Below, piece after piece: positions 48,540-60,299 of a DNA stretch of 64,000 nucleotides. The stretch's first letter is position 1; each line of letters starts with the position of its first letter. Source of the DNA: Nymphaea colorata. Lineage: Eukaryota > Streptophyta > Magnoliopsida > Nymphaeales > Nymphaeaceae. Under the pieces are notes generated by a model. It was not told the DNA's origin. It was given only the letters and a program-made list of their open reading frames with translations, and searched no databases. Location: the NCBI RefSeq assembly GCF_008831285.2, contig NC_045147.1:5556334-5620333 (forward strand), read 5' to 3'. The translations under genes were made by a program, and so were the position numbers.

Positions 48540-50335
48540 GAGCTTCGGATCGATGATTATAGCTGTATACATGTATTTATGTATGTTTAAATAGATTTAT
48601 TCTTGTACATTGGCCATATATGTATTCATTTCATTTCATTTCCTTAATCCTTGAGTGTTTTTTAATCTTTTGTCTGCAATAATTTTTATTTATATATTTT
48701 TTATTTCCGCTTCATCTTAAGATTATGTTGAAGTCATGGGGCTATATTTGTAGGCATTGGTTCTTCCGAAAGCTTTTTCTTTTCTTTTTGTACTCTGTTA
48801 CACAATTCTGTTTTTAAGAGAAGCGAGATTCTTGGTTGAGTGTCGAGAGACTTCGTGACATGTTTGTTGTGAGTGGTTATTCGAATATTTTCATGAGTAC
48901 ATGTTTTTTCTTTTATTTTGTCCATAAAATTTTTCAGTTTTCAAAATTATAAATATTCAGATTTAATGATTTGGCTAAGTATTCTCCTTCAAAGTTCAAA
49001 CATATTTAAAACTGTGAAATTTTGCTATTTGTTCTTGTTTGGATCTTCATTTACATGTTTCAGCTTCACTAAAAAACCAAGTTTTGTATTTTTTTCATTT
49101 ATGCTTTACTTGTTTTTTTAGATATTGTGTTGTACAAGCTAGGAAATCTTGGAACATGACATTGGATGGGTTATTCTGTGAAATCATTAAAATATGAAAA
49201 TTGAAGGAGAATCAATATGCTAAATGTGTCCTTTGGTTACCTATTAGTAGTCATGTCATTTGAAAGGTTGCTTTATTTGAAGAGTTGCTGTGTGAAAGTG
49301 TAAATATGATAATCAAAGAAGCACCATTAGGCCAAATGATTAGCCTGATTTCCAAATTAGCAGTCCGTAAGTCATTTGTGTTTTTCGATGCTCTTTGCTT
49401 TGCAATCCGTGGTGATAGCACCTTGAGATTGAAAAGCGTTTGTTTGAGCTTTTATATATCTATAGTGTCTTTTAATATGTGCCCTTTGGATCGATCGTGA
49501 TACCAATATACATGTATTTAGGTATGTTTAAACAGATTTATTCTAGTACATTGGCCATATCTGTATTCATTTTGTTTTATTTCCATAATCTTTGTGTGGT
49601 TTTTTTTATCATTTGTCTGTATTAATTTTTTATGTGTATCTTTATTTCTGTTTCATTTTAAGGTGATGTTGGAGTCATCAATGGCTATATTTGTTGGCAT
49701 TGGGTCTTTCGAAAGTGTTTCTTTTTTTATGTACTTTTAAGCACAATTCTGTTTTTTTTGGAGAGGTGAGGTTCTTTGTTGAGTGTCAAGACACTTAGTG
49801 ACCTGCTTGTTATGAGTGATTATTTGAATATTTAGAACTACCGAATTTTCCTATTTGTTTTTGCTTGGAGCTTGATTTACATGTTTCATCTTTTCTAAAA
49901 ACCTAAGGTCTGCATTTTTTTTTCTTTTATGCTTTATTTGTTTTTTCGCATCTTGCTTGGTACAAGCTAGGAAATTTTGGAACTTGACATTGGATGGGTT
50001 ACTCTGTGAAACCATGAAAAGATGAAAATCAAAGTAGATCAATTTTTTCAAATGTCTCACTTGATTTACAAATTGGAAGTCCTTAACTTTGTGTTTTTTT
50101 TTAAGCTCTTTTCTTTGCTGGTATTACAATGACACCTTCAGATTGAAAAACTTTCATTAGCACTTGTATATATTTCTGCTGTATATATATGCATAACTTT
50201 GTGTTTTCTTCAGATTTCCATATTATCAGTCCATAATTTGTATTTTTTTATTCTCTTTTCTTATACATGTATTTACATTAACATATGTTTAAACATATTT
50301 ATCTTTGTACATTGGCGATATCTGTATTCCTTTCC
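48540..50335. repeat. Long-period tandem repeat, two long copies and a partial third
   Basis: The block tacatgtatttatgtatgtt continuing to ttgtacattggccatat occurs at about 48568, 49510 and 50267. Between them long homologous stretches recur in the same order: gtacaagctaggaaat, cattggatgggtt, gattgaaaagc and others. Spacing is about 943 and 757 bp, so the second unit has a deletion. No domain is recognised in any frame. Confidence 0.85.
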
Positions 50336-50702
50336 TTTTCTGTTTGTTAGTTCTGGGGGATAAGACCAATCTCAAGAGGGAGTACTTGAAGCGAACCTCA
50401 GTAAGGGACCACACACTTTCTGATCCAGTGCCCTCATCCTCCAGCATGACATGTTGCCAAAACCTCAAGAGGAGGTTAGCCCACAGGCATCGACCAACCA
50501 AGAGACCCTGCAACACATAGTCCAACTTGATCCACCTCATAAGCTTAGGCCCAACCCGAGTGAGTGCCACCAGCTGGAGCCAATTCAAGTTGAGTGCACA
50601 ACGTGCATACCTAGTGCCAATTTCAAATCAGCCAGTGTTGTTCTTGATGAGTCAGCACTCCAGCTAGGCTTGCATCAGTGGTAGCAAGGGGCCACATCAC
50701 CA
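50336..50702. other. Unassigned, less AT-rich segment
   Basis: An open plus-strand frame (50451-50684) is Pro/Gln-rich (LPKPQEEVSPQAS) but has no recognised domain. It lies between the tandem array and the next LTR. Confidence 0.4.
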
Positions 50703-51025
50703 TGATGCAATAAGACTGTTAATAAGGGGACAATACCATCCCTAACGTTTTTCTGTTCTTCTCTCTTTTCATTATTGCGATATCTCTTAGTATGGATTCG
50801 GGTCTGGTGGGGAAACGAGGCAACCCACCTTCATTGACTATCTTAAAATCTATGGTCAGGTCTCAAAATTACCTTAATACAAAGTTTAGTAGCCATTTGG
50901 CTGGAGGGTTATCTCCCCCTCGAAGTGGGAGACCTTCATTTCTTCTTGCTAATTGTGCCCTCATTAACCCAATTTTCATGCTAACCAATTTCTAAGCTAA
51001 TGTCATATGCAGGATTATCATAGGA
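50703..51025 (+). repeat. 5' LTR
   Basis: Starts TGATGCAATAAGACTGTTAA and ends near GGATTATCATAGG. Matches 53607-53940 in order, including gatatctcttagtatggatt, gaagtgggagacctt and the terminal gattatcatag. Confidence 0.82.
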
Positions 51026-51031
51026 GCATTT

Positions 51032-51043
51032 TGTATCAGAGCA
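51032..51043 (+). other. Degenerate initiator-Met primer-binding site
   Basis: TGTATCAGAGCA, a one-base-shortened form of TGGTATCAGAGC, lies six bases after the LTR end. Confidence 0.6.
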
Positions 51044-51059
51044 TCAAGCCTGGATGGTC

Positions 51060-52394
51060 GGGTGAAAGCACGATGGCAAAGCGGGTGACGTTGAAGGAAT
51101 TGTTAGCGTTGTTTGCAGGGGTCAAAAATAGATGGAGTCACCAAATCGAAACATGGAGGAAAGGATGATGGAGCAAAGATATGAAGAGGTCAACAGAAGG
51201 CTAGGGACCATGGACACCATGATGGCTAAGATGCAATCTGACCAGTTAGACCTCAGGATAATGCTCCAACAATTAATACAACAGGAACAACTAGGCAACA
51301 AAGGTTAGACATCATATTAGGAGATGAATGGAGAAGAAGGGAGCATGGATCGAGCGACCACTCCTCCCAATGACTTAGATGGAAGGAGATAAGTAGGTGG
51401 AAGTCATAGAGAAGAAGGCTCTGCTTCCTAGGTAAGAACACCTAAACTTGACTTTCCCAGATTTTCAGGCAACAACCCCTGAGTTGGGTCTTTAGGACAG
51501 AGCAGTTTTTTGCCTGCTAGTCGATCCCCTGTCATCAATAGGTGACCCTGGCAGCCATTCACTTAGAAAGGGATGCTATTTGATGGCTTTGCTGGTACAA
51601 ATCCTAGATAGACAACCTCTTTGGGCTAAATTTGTGTAGGTTGTCACCATTCAATTTGGACCTTCCACATATAGCAACTTCAACATCTAGCTCTCATAGT
51701 TGAGGCCAAAGGGATCTGACAAGAAATGTCAATCATAATTCGAGGGAATCAACAATATGGTATTGGGATGGCCGAAGGAAGCATTGATTGGGTTGTTTGT
51801 TGGCAGGCTGGGAGAGGACATCAAGATTGAAGTCCAAGCGGGTAGACCGAATGACCTTCTGGACTCTTTTGAAGTAGCTAAAATAGCAGAAGAGAAGATT
51901 GAAAGCGCAAGCCAATATGAAGAGGAGTGCAAGACACTGAGGGCTCCTTTTATGGAAGATAGGGAGTGAAGGCAAGGATACAATTGAGGCCAAAGGACAG
52001 GAAAGTATGGGGCAGAAGGCAGAAGGGTGGCGATAAAACAAATTTCAGTGGACCAAATGAAGGAATAACGAAGGAAGGGCCTTTGCTACCATTGTGCAGA
52101 CAAGTGGTTGCCCAAAGATCAATGTAGAGATCTCTACATGTATTTAGTAGAGGACTCAGAGGATAGTTTGTGGAAGCTCCAGAACAACTAATTGAAGAGG
52201 AAGGAATGCTAGAGATCTCCTTAGATGCCTTTTCTGGAGTAGATGTGCCTCAAGTGATGAGGTTGACAGGGAGACTCAATGGGAAAGTGGTCAACATGCT
52301 GGTTGAATCCAGGTTGACCCTATCATGTTCTCAAGTCTGGGCCAGTCTTTTACTACCTTTAGCTTTTATGCCTCTATCTCTACCTTCTTTGTGA
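51060..52394 (+). pseudogene. Gypsy gag and protease-start pseudogene
   Basis: The N-terminal helical part reads MEERMMEQRYEEVNRRL and MAKMQSDQLDLRIMLQQLIQ. It is followed by PKLDFPRFSGNNP (about 51438-51476), the start of the gag capsid domain. LIGLFVGRLGEDIKIEVQAG (about 51787-51845) is the conserved end of that domain. A knuckle-like CYHCADKW...DQC remnant lies near 52090-52125. GRLNGKVVNMLVES near 52270 corresponds to the protease active-site strand, with the DTG replaced. Stops and shifts are frequent. Confidence 0.75.
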
Positions 52395-52399
52395 AGTTA

Positions 52400-53480
52400 C
52401 ATGCCTTAGGTAGGATATATGCTACTGTCTGAATTGACACTTAGATAATTTGGCGGAGAGCTAATGCTGGTGTAGTACTTCCAAAACCGTGCATAAGTCT
52501 ACTAAATGATCTTTCCATGGCCTGCTGCAGACCAAGATATCATCAAAGAAAACTATGACTTTCTCTCAAATATGGTTTGAACACTTCATCAAATTTTGAA
52601 AGGTGTCTGGGGCATTTGTTTATCTAAAGGGCATTATGATGAACTCATAGTGCCCTCCATATGCTTCGAAGGTAGTCTTCGGAATATCACCTTCAGCCAT
52701 TAATATTTGATGATACCCAACGCGCAAGTCTAACTTGGAAAAATAGAAGGCAGCATGTCATTCATCCAACAACTTTTTGACTTATGGGACTGGATATTTG
52801 TCTTTTTCTCTTGCAGCATTTAACCCTATGTAATCCATACAAAATCTCTAATGACCATGTTCCTTTTTAACTAAAAGCACTCACGCAGCAAAAGGGCTAT
52901 GGATGGGCCTAATAATCCCCATTTTCAACATTTTCTGCACCATTCATTCAATCCCTCTTTTTTGGAACTAAGCATCCCTATTCACCTTAGGCACTTCCTT
53001 TTCCAGCTCTAATATGATGGTGTGCTCATGTCCTCTTTGGGATGGCAGGGATGTTGGCATTTAGAAGACATCCTAAAATTCTGCAAAAACCCGCTTAAGT
53101 TCAGCTGGGTACTTCTGAATTTCTATCCTCCATTTCTGGTTGTTGTCTTCCACCTTTTCCATACATAACCAGCAAGCTATATTGGAGGCTCTTAGCTCCT
53201 TGAGCATCCCTTTTCCCTTAGTTTCAATATGCGGAGGGCTTTGCTGGGCACTCAACACCACTTTCTTCCTTTGGTAATTGAAGCATATTGCCATTCCCAC
53301 AAAGTCCCATGCAATCTGCCCTAATGATCTCAATTATTGGACACCAAGAATGACATCCACCCCTTTGATGGGTAGAATGTGTACATCGACTTCAAATTCA
53401 GCTCCCTACACCTCCAACTTGTTGGCACATTTCTCTTCACTCTTAAATTCTTCCTGTGCATCAAACAGACCCTTAGATTG
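52400..53480 (-). pseudogene. Gypsy protease-to-RT pseudogene in inverted orientation
   Basis: On the minus strand 53333-53073 is open and reads QIAWDFVGMAICFNYQRKKV, the protease-RT connection, through YPAELKRVFAEF. Shifted frames then give a VNRDA-like fingers motif near 52985 and later the palm: YFSKLDLR-like, GIIKY and PFGLTNAP-like degraded segments near 52750-52600. It ends near 52400 in the region after the active site. Stops are numerous. The near-identical 33-base segment at 53440-53475 and 53542-53576 flanks its right end. Confidence 0.75.
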
Positions 53481-53606
53481 AAGGAGGGAAAAATTTATCC
53501 TGTAAATTTTTTCAGAAAAATTTACCATGGTAAATTCACCATGTTAAATTCTTCTTGTGCATCAAACGGGCCCTTAAGGACAAGGTGGACCTTGAGGTGG
53601 AAGAGT

Positions 53607-53940
53607 TGATGCAATAAGACTGTTAATAGGGGAACAATACCATCCTAATATTTTTCTTTTTGTTTTTTCTCTCCTCTTATTATCATGGTATCTCTTAGTG
53701 TGGATTTGAATCTAGTGGAGAAACAAGACAACCCATCTCCCTTGACTGTCTTAAAAGTTGTGGTCAAGGTTGAGCAACTGTAACAATTATGTTAAGACGA
53801 AGTTCGATTCAGCTGAATGGTTATTTCCCCCCACACACAACATCCCCCCCGCGAAGTGGGAGACCTTTATCTCTTCTTGCAAATTGTACCCAAATTAGCC
53901 CAATTTCCCAACTAATGTCATCTGTAGGATTATCATAGCA
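53607..53940 (+). repeat. 3' LTR
   Basis: Starts TGATGCAATAAGACTGTTAA and ends GGATTATCATAGCA; about 334 bp. A purine-rich cttgaggtggaagag precedes it as the probable polypurine tract. It has a C-rich insertion near 53828-53852 compared with the 5' LTR. Confidence 0.82.
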
Positions 53941-55709
53941 ACACACCCATGCGGTGCTCACATGGTTTCCAATTTGAGCACTACCCTCCAGCCCGTGCCT
54001 TGCCATTTTGGGTGTGCCACACACTAGCTAATTTCATCCACTAGTGTGCCACATACCGTTGACACCAAAAAGGAGAGTGTGATACTTGGTCTTCACACGG
54101 TTTCCTTTTATAGCTGCCACCTCTGCCAAGCAGTTGCCAACCAAGCAACACCTCAACACCATTGGGGCACCAACTCATCACGCGGGCCTTCCATTCCAGC
54201 TCGCACTTTCTTAGGCAGGTATCCTATATAGAAATTCCCTAAAAATGAGCTGCCCAACATAGATCTACCAAGGAGCGGCACAGATCAAGATCATCATATA
54301 AACCAGATAATAAGATAGCTCTTTCTTGGATTCTTTCATTCATTGTTAATGGCGCAAGCCATAAGACTATTTCCTTTTTAGTCTGTATCATTCATTCAAG
54401 TAGCTAATGAAAACTTTGAGTTAGAATTCATGTGTTATCTTAATCTCTTTCTCTCTCTCTCTCTCTCTAAGGGCTTCTAAACATTGCTTGTGTTCTTTGA
54501 GGTAGTACAGACCACTAGAATGCCGCTCTCTTCATTGTTGCCAAGCACCAACTTCACCGTTGTCACCGCAACCTTAGAAATGCCGGCAGTCCACTGATGT
54601 CCTTCTATGATCTGTATATCGCAACTCTACCTAGACGTGGAGTTCTTTGGCTTAACCACCCCTCTGCTACTTGTTGAGGCAGCAACTAGTCTGCAGTAAG
54701 AGGAAAGTTTATTAACTTTCCTCTTGTGCGGAAGTTTTTCTCTTTCTTTTTATTTCCTTTGTTGTTTCCATCGATTCTCTCCATTATATGTCTGTAAGGT
54801 GAACCATCCACAGTCCTAAAAGATTAATGAACGCTTCTGCAAACTTAAGAAAGAGTCGGGCTGGCCGAAGGCTTTGGGGAAACCTTTGCTGCCGCGCGGG
54901 CCGGATAAGGCTTGAAAAGTCTGCCTGTGACAGAGAGGTTAGGCATGTACAAAAATCCTTGCCTAGTGAGGAGGCCTGGCATCACGTAGCGAGCATGATG
55001 ATGATGATGTTAGGTGCAAGGGCCATGAAAGAGAAGAAGGCTAAGGGCAATTACTTGTGGCCAGGGACTGATTCACAGGCAGCTGTAAGAGAATGTTCAC
55101 AGGCCAAGTGAGAGGTCAGACTTGTCTTTTCTGACCAAATCCAATCGCAGGTCTCTCTCTTTGAGATGAGGCCAATGGCACTAGCTCTGCTGAGGACGAA
55201 CAGTGGAGATGTGAAGTTGGAGCGACAACTATAGGTCAGGTTACTTGATTCACTGGTTTTCAGTAGCTAGCAGTGGAGTCCAGCTTTGGGTTTGACTTAT
55301 GTTATGGATCTCGTTGAGATGAATCCAATGGTATGTGGCCTCTAGTGAACTGGGCACTATACTGAATGTGGGTGGTCAGTGACTGTTCACCTTTTTATGG
55401 TTGGGAGAGTGGAGCAGAGAGAGAGAGACAGAGAGAACTAGTGTAATGGTTAGTGCTCACAAGAGTGACCTAATCTGTCCTCGACAGCCATGGTGTGAGG
55501 CATTAGACTACTAGGCCAATGGTGGCGATCAACCGGCGTTGGCTGGATGCAGTGGCAACAAGTTGAGGAAGAAAAGGAGAGAGAGGAAAGTTGAAGGGGG
55601 AGACCTCGGCATGGGGACGATGCCTACCAGTGGGTGCCGGCTGAAGCGATGGAGGAGCTAGAGACATTGGAAGTTGAGCTCATCAGTGGGAAGGTGTCTC
55701 ATCAGTGGG
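53941..55709. other. Unassigned, LTR-like and low-complexity DNA
   Basis: 54190-54370 has a promoter-like cctatatagaa followed by ttcattcattg-rich sequence, as in LTR R regions. A (CT)n run lies at about 54449-54468, and purine-rich repeats at 55420-55600. A 94-codon frame at 54827-55111 includes a Met run from gatgatgatg and shows no domain. No gene can be supported. Confidence 0.4.
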
Positions 55710-56110
55710 AAGGTGTCTGTGGCTGAAAAAATGATGCTATTGTCCATCATCTTCTTCATAAGTCTTTCAATCTTGTTCTTTTGGATGTGACATATCAGTA
55801 CATCGTAACATTGATAGGCTTGGCCCAATCCTTGAGAATGATGTGTTGATCCTAGGAGCGAGGAGGTGGTAGACCCTTAGGTTCTTCAAAAAACAGACTG
55901 GAAAATTTATCCATGACTATTTGTAAGTCATGTGAAACCTTGGGTTCTTGTTCAAAATAAAAGGTTCTTTCCAAAGTCGGAGCAAAAAATAGTCGTATGC
56001 TTCCTCTTGTTTGCAAAATCTTGAGGGTGTGTTTTAAAGATATGTACCTTTGTTGGTTTTGAGCTTTCAAATGGTGATTTTTCCTTCAATTCTGGCCTTT
56101 GACTAAAGTG
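55710..56110 (-). pseudogene. Gypsy pol fragment (protease-RT junction)
   Basis: The minus strand reads KVSHDLQIVMDKFSSLF then EEPKGLPPPRS (about 55930-55860), the conserved segment just before RT. After a stop it continues with ILKDWAKPINV and, shifted, a KNEIEKLVKEM-like helix near 55770. Both ends are truncated and no LTR is attached. Confidence 0.7.
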
Positions 56111-58669
56111 ATTGTGTAACTCAATTTGAAACAGAAGAAGTACATGCCTAATGTGGCTTGATGATTTCTGTGGCCTAAGATGGGCATGTCATGATAATGA
56201 TAATGGTGATGGCCAAATTGAAGTTTATGCTATGTGATGTTATTGAAATGCATATGGCTGCAAAGCCAGCCTAGACTAAGGGCCTTGTTTGTGACGATGA
56301 TTTGTAAAACAAGACCATGGCGACCATGTAGACCAAAGGTCCTATTCATGATGAGACTTAAAGCCTAGAAATTGGGCCAATGTAGGCTAAGAGCCTTGAT
56401 TGCGATGACTTATGGAACTTGGTGGGAAGGCCAGCTTAGACCAAAGGTCTTAACTATGCTGTGACTCAGACCTGGCAGTGAGCCAATATGGATTGAAAAA
56501 TATCTAAACACAAATTGCTGAATGATTTCGGCCATTTTTTGCCCTAAATTACTTTGACCATATGTTGGGTTTATTGCTACATTTTATTCAAAATCCATGT
56601 ACCTGCTAAACATACACTTTCACTTGTTTGCCTAATGTGTACATGTGTGTTTCGTGATTCTTGAGCATAATTCTAGTGTTGGGCATTATCTTGGAGGCCG
56701 GAGTGATAGAGATTGATTAGGTTAGTGTAATCTAGATGATATCCCTAGAGCTATTTGACTATCCACCGATGCCTAGTGAACTATGGATGATGTTGGTAGT
56801 CGGATGTGAAACAAGCCCATTGTAAAAAGGTTAAGGGGCCATGTGTAGTGGCATAGGAGCTTAGGTTCTATGCATTCAATATTGTTCTGTTTGTCCTGGG
56901 ACTTTATTCTCCACGAGTTAACCTATTATGTTGAGGTTGAGGCCCACGTTGATATGAGCTCCACCTAGTCTCCTGAAGAGCGGGAGTTTTTGATGGAAAG
57001 TCATTCTCAGTTGAGCTACTACATGAGGAGTTAGTCCCTATCGTATGGCAGTGAACTGTGGGAGTTCTACTGTAATAGCCATACTAAACTCAAAAACTTT
57101 TCATTTGAGGGTCACAGAGGGGCTGCCTATTTTACCTACTTTATCCTCTGGGTGACTCTCTGACTATATGCTACCAATGGTCAGGCTCAAACCATCCAAA
57201 GTGGATGCAACATTGTTATTGCTAAGAAAATGTGTGTATGTATTGCAACTATTGATATTACAATGAGCATTGTTACATGGGTCATGTGCACTTGTTAGTT
57301 TTCCCTTTTCTCTTCAACTCTCTGACATTCATAGGGGTCTGGTCCTATCTTATCAGGCAATGAGTTTTTGGGATCCGTACCTTACTCAATGGTTGTATTG
57401 ACAATTTTAAATTTTCATATTTTTAGGCACTTATCCAGCAGCCAATCCAACACATAGATTGAGACACTCGTCCAAGGAGTAGGGGAAATTTTGGGAGAAA
57501 GATGTTGCCACCATCCTTTTTTTATCTCTATTTTTGGAGGCCCTCTGATTGTGCATGTTTGTGTCATATGAGTTTGTTTACATATATGTAAATATAAAAA
57601 ACATGGAAAATTCTCATGCTTGCATTTTCACTTCAGCCATAGATTACTAGCCTTTATCAGTGTTTGTGACATTACACTGAGAGTTGATCTCTTCATGAAA
57701 TACAATATTGAACTGAAACTATTATAACATTGTATTGCAACAGTTGTTTTGACATTTCTTGCTCATTTCTCAATGAAAATCAATTTTGTCAATTTGAGAC
57801 TGATCTGTTCTTGGCCTAGAAAAGTTCTATAGAGTTTGTCGATCCTTGTTGATGCTCAAATGAGAGAAATAAATAAAATATATGGTGCATAACCATTATA
57901 TTATATACTTAATGGTGGAGATATAATGGGTACCAAAAACGAGTGTCTAGGTTTAATGTATCGGGATCACGAGATTGAACAAGATCAAAGATTTGGGATA
58001 AATCCAAATCTAAAGAAAATCTAGAAAAAGCATCTGAGATGTGATAGAAAACTGAGATGAGAGTCCCAGATCAAATATTTGGATCTAAATGAAAATAGAT
58101 CATGGATCTAAGATATTGATGAAGAGCTTTGCATGAAGCTCTAATGATATTAAAATCAATAAACTTAGGTATATGTGACACATGACCCATGTTTATGCAA
58201 AAAAATATTGTTTAAAATCAAATGTTTGTTTTTCCCTTGCTTTAGGGTTCGGATGGAGATAAACATAGATCATAGATTTGTGTGAGAAATGATTTTGAAT
58301 TGTAGCTTCAAAGATATGAAAAATGATAAATCTAGCTATATGTAGCATATAACCTAAATTTATGTAAAAGAAAGTTATCTAAAATGAAATGACCATTTGG
58401 CCCGTGGTGTAGGTTTCTACAGTTCTAATGAGTTGAATCCATTGTCTGGAGTACTTTTAGATAAGCTTTGATCAAAAGTTTAGTAAAACTTCCTCTCAGA
58501 TTATTGTAAATAAAAATTAAAAAAAAACACACACACACACAACTCCACATATCAATTTATAATGGGAAACTAAGGTATGTTGGAAAATCAGGTTTTCATT
58601 GAATTTTCCATAGGCAGACCTGGGGACACTCAAATAAGTTACTCACAGATGGGGATATTCTTGAAGATC
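56111..58669. other. Unassigned DNA without recognisable gene
   Basis: 56230-56480 has repeated aggccagcttagaccaaaggt-like phrases, suggesting degraded short repeats. 57072 starts TGTAATAGCC, similar to an LTR start, but no partner or primer site is seen. 57950-58500 has repeated gatcaaagat/gatctaa phrases and a short (CA)n near 58531-58540. No coding frame has a recognisable domain. Confidence 0.4.
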
Positions 58670-59560
58670 AAATTTGATCTGATTTAGCTGAAATGAGCTC
58701 GATAACAAATGTAGATGTAGTAAGTATTAAGTTCTAGATACGTAGGAAATTGAATTAAATTCAATCTAAAGCACTGAACTCAAACAGAAGTTAGGGTGAG
58801 TATGTATGAACTTTTACCAACTTGTACCTTAGCTTGAGTTCATTCTATTCGGTTGAGCTCAAATCCAGCTCAAGCCCTGAAAATAGGGTGAGGAGAGAGA
58901 AGGAAGTAAGCTCTAGAAATCTAAGAATTGAAATTGAACTCAAACTATGATGAATGCACTCAAACTGAACCAAGAGAAGATAGATTTAAGCATGATGAAC
59001 ATGACCCTAACTTGGTTCGAGCTGATTACACTCGGTTGAGCTCAAATCTAGCTCAAATTCTAAGAATAGAGAGAGGAAAGAAGTGAGCTTCATGAACTTA
59101 GAAACTGAAATTGAACTTAAACAATGATGAATAAACTCGAACCGAGCTAAGGGGAAGTAAGTTTAGGTTTGATCAATATATTTGATCTCAATCTGAGCTC
59201 ACTCTACTTGGTTGAGCTTAAATGCAGCTCAAACCCCAAAAATAGTGTGAGAAGAGATAAAGAAGTGAGCTCTACAAACCATTGAACTTAAATTGAACTC
59301 AAACTGTGATGAAAGGACTCAAACTGAACACTAAGGGAAAATAAATTTAAGCATGATGAATGTGACCTACCTTTGTTTGAGCTGACTTGATTTAGTTGAG
59401 ATGAAATTAAGCTTTGATACTGCTAAATAGGAGAAAGAGTGACACCGTGGAACATATAAGTTAGTCTAGAGCTGAAATTTAGACAATGCAACTCAAAGTA
59501 ATGAAATAATACTTATTTTTCACTGATGTGAACTTATCCTACGCTTGGTTGAGCTTAAAA
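58670..59560. repeat. Tandem repeat of about 180 bp, about five diverged copies
   Basis: The phrase ggttgagctcaaatc recurs at 58851, 59033, 59210 and (as agttgagatgaaat) 59393, i.e. spacing 182, 177 and 183 bp. Flanking phrases recur in order: gagctctacaaa, gaaattgaactcaaac, gatgaa..actcaaactgaac, aagcatgatgaa. Partial copies extend to about 58684 and 59543. No coding potential. Confidence 0.85.
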
Positions 59561-60090
59561 ATGTTAGGATGAGCTTAAAATTGCAGATTTTAGGTCCCAT
59601 GTGTGCTTATTTGACTTGGGCAGAAGGTTGGTGAGGTAACTCTAACTACTCCAAGAGTCTTGTAGAGTTGGGAATTACTCTATTTGAGCTTGTTTTAAAA
59701 AATTACCAAAACTCTTGGATTTTCCAAAGTTTAAGTGCAAAATGGTAATTTGATAGGGTGACAACAAGCTACTTGTTTTACTTTTCCTACCCTTTAGTTG
59801 TTTGTTACCTAAATAGGTTCGCATTCTAGTTCAAGTGAAAGACTTTCAAGTTTTGAAACAGAGGGAAAATGGGTTGAATTTAAAGCACCTTAATGCAAGA
59901 AAAATAAGATTTAGAAAAATTTGGGTATTCTTGAAATCACATGCAGTGACAAGAAATGGCAACATCAACATGACCACCTTATGAATAGATAGAAAAATAG
60001 AGCACAATGTGATATCGAATTAAGACATAAACTTTCATCCATGACCATTGTTACAGATTGAAGGAGACGAGAGAGAGATGTTGAGGAAAG

Positions 60091-60098
<8 letters not shown>
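59561..60098. other. Unassigned, includes probable outer part of a Copia LTR
   Basis: The 3' LTR of the minus-strand Copia must end somewhere here, but with no second LTR in the window its boundary cannot be placed. Confidence 0.4.

Positions 60099-60130
<32 letters not shown>
60099..60130. repeat. (GA)n microsatellite
   Basis: About 16 GA units inside the inferred Copia LTR. Confidence 0.95.
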
Positions 60131-60133
<3 letters not shown>

Positions 60134-60288
60134 GAGCCAAAGAGATTCACCATTAACGTAACCCTAATCTCCTTTTAAAGAGATTAGGGCTGGCGGTACA
60201 AACTTTACAAAGACAGTCCAACTACTATAAGAAAGTATTTAAAGACCTCATCTCTAACTTTCTAATATTTCAAAAACACTCTTTAACA

Positions 60289-60299
60289 CTCCCCTCAAG
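60289..60299 (-). other. Polypurine tract of the minus-strand Copia
   Basis: The minus strand reads CTTGAGGGGAG directly before the LTR TGTTAAAG start. Confidence 0.85.

Larger units (their letters stand above)
50703..53940 (+). mobile_element. Gypsy-type element with direct LTRs but internally opposed gag and pol
   Basis: Direct LTRs at 50703-51025 and 53607-53940 bracket a primer-like site (51032-51043), a plus-strand gag remnant to about 52394 and a minus-strand protease/RT remnant from about 53480 to 52400. Such an arrangement cannot come from a simple insertion, since gag and pol should be on the LTR strand. A convincing target duplication was not found (CACCA before, CAACA after, with uncertain 3' end). 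Confidence 0.75.

Noticed and set aside
54827-55111. 94-codon plus-strand ORF with a Met run
   Set aside because: The Met run comes from a gatgatgatg repeat; no family resemblance and no supporting neighbours.
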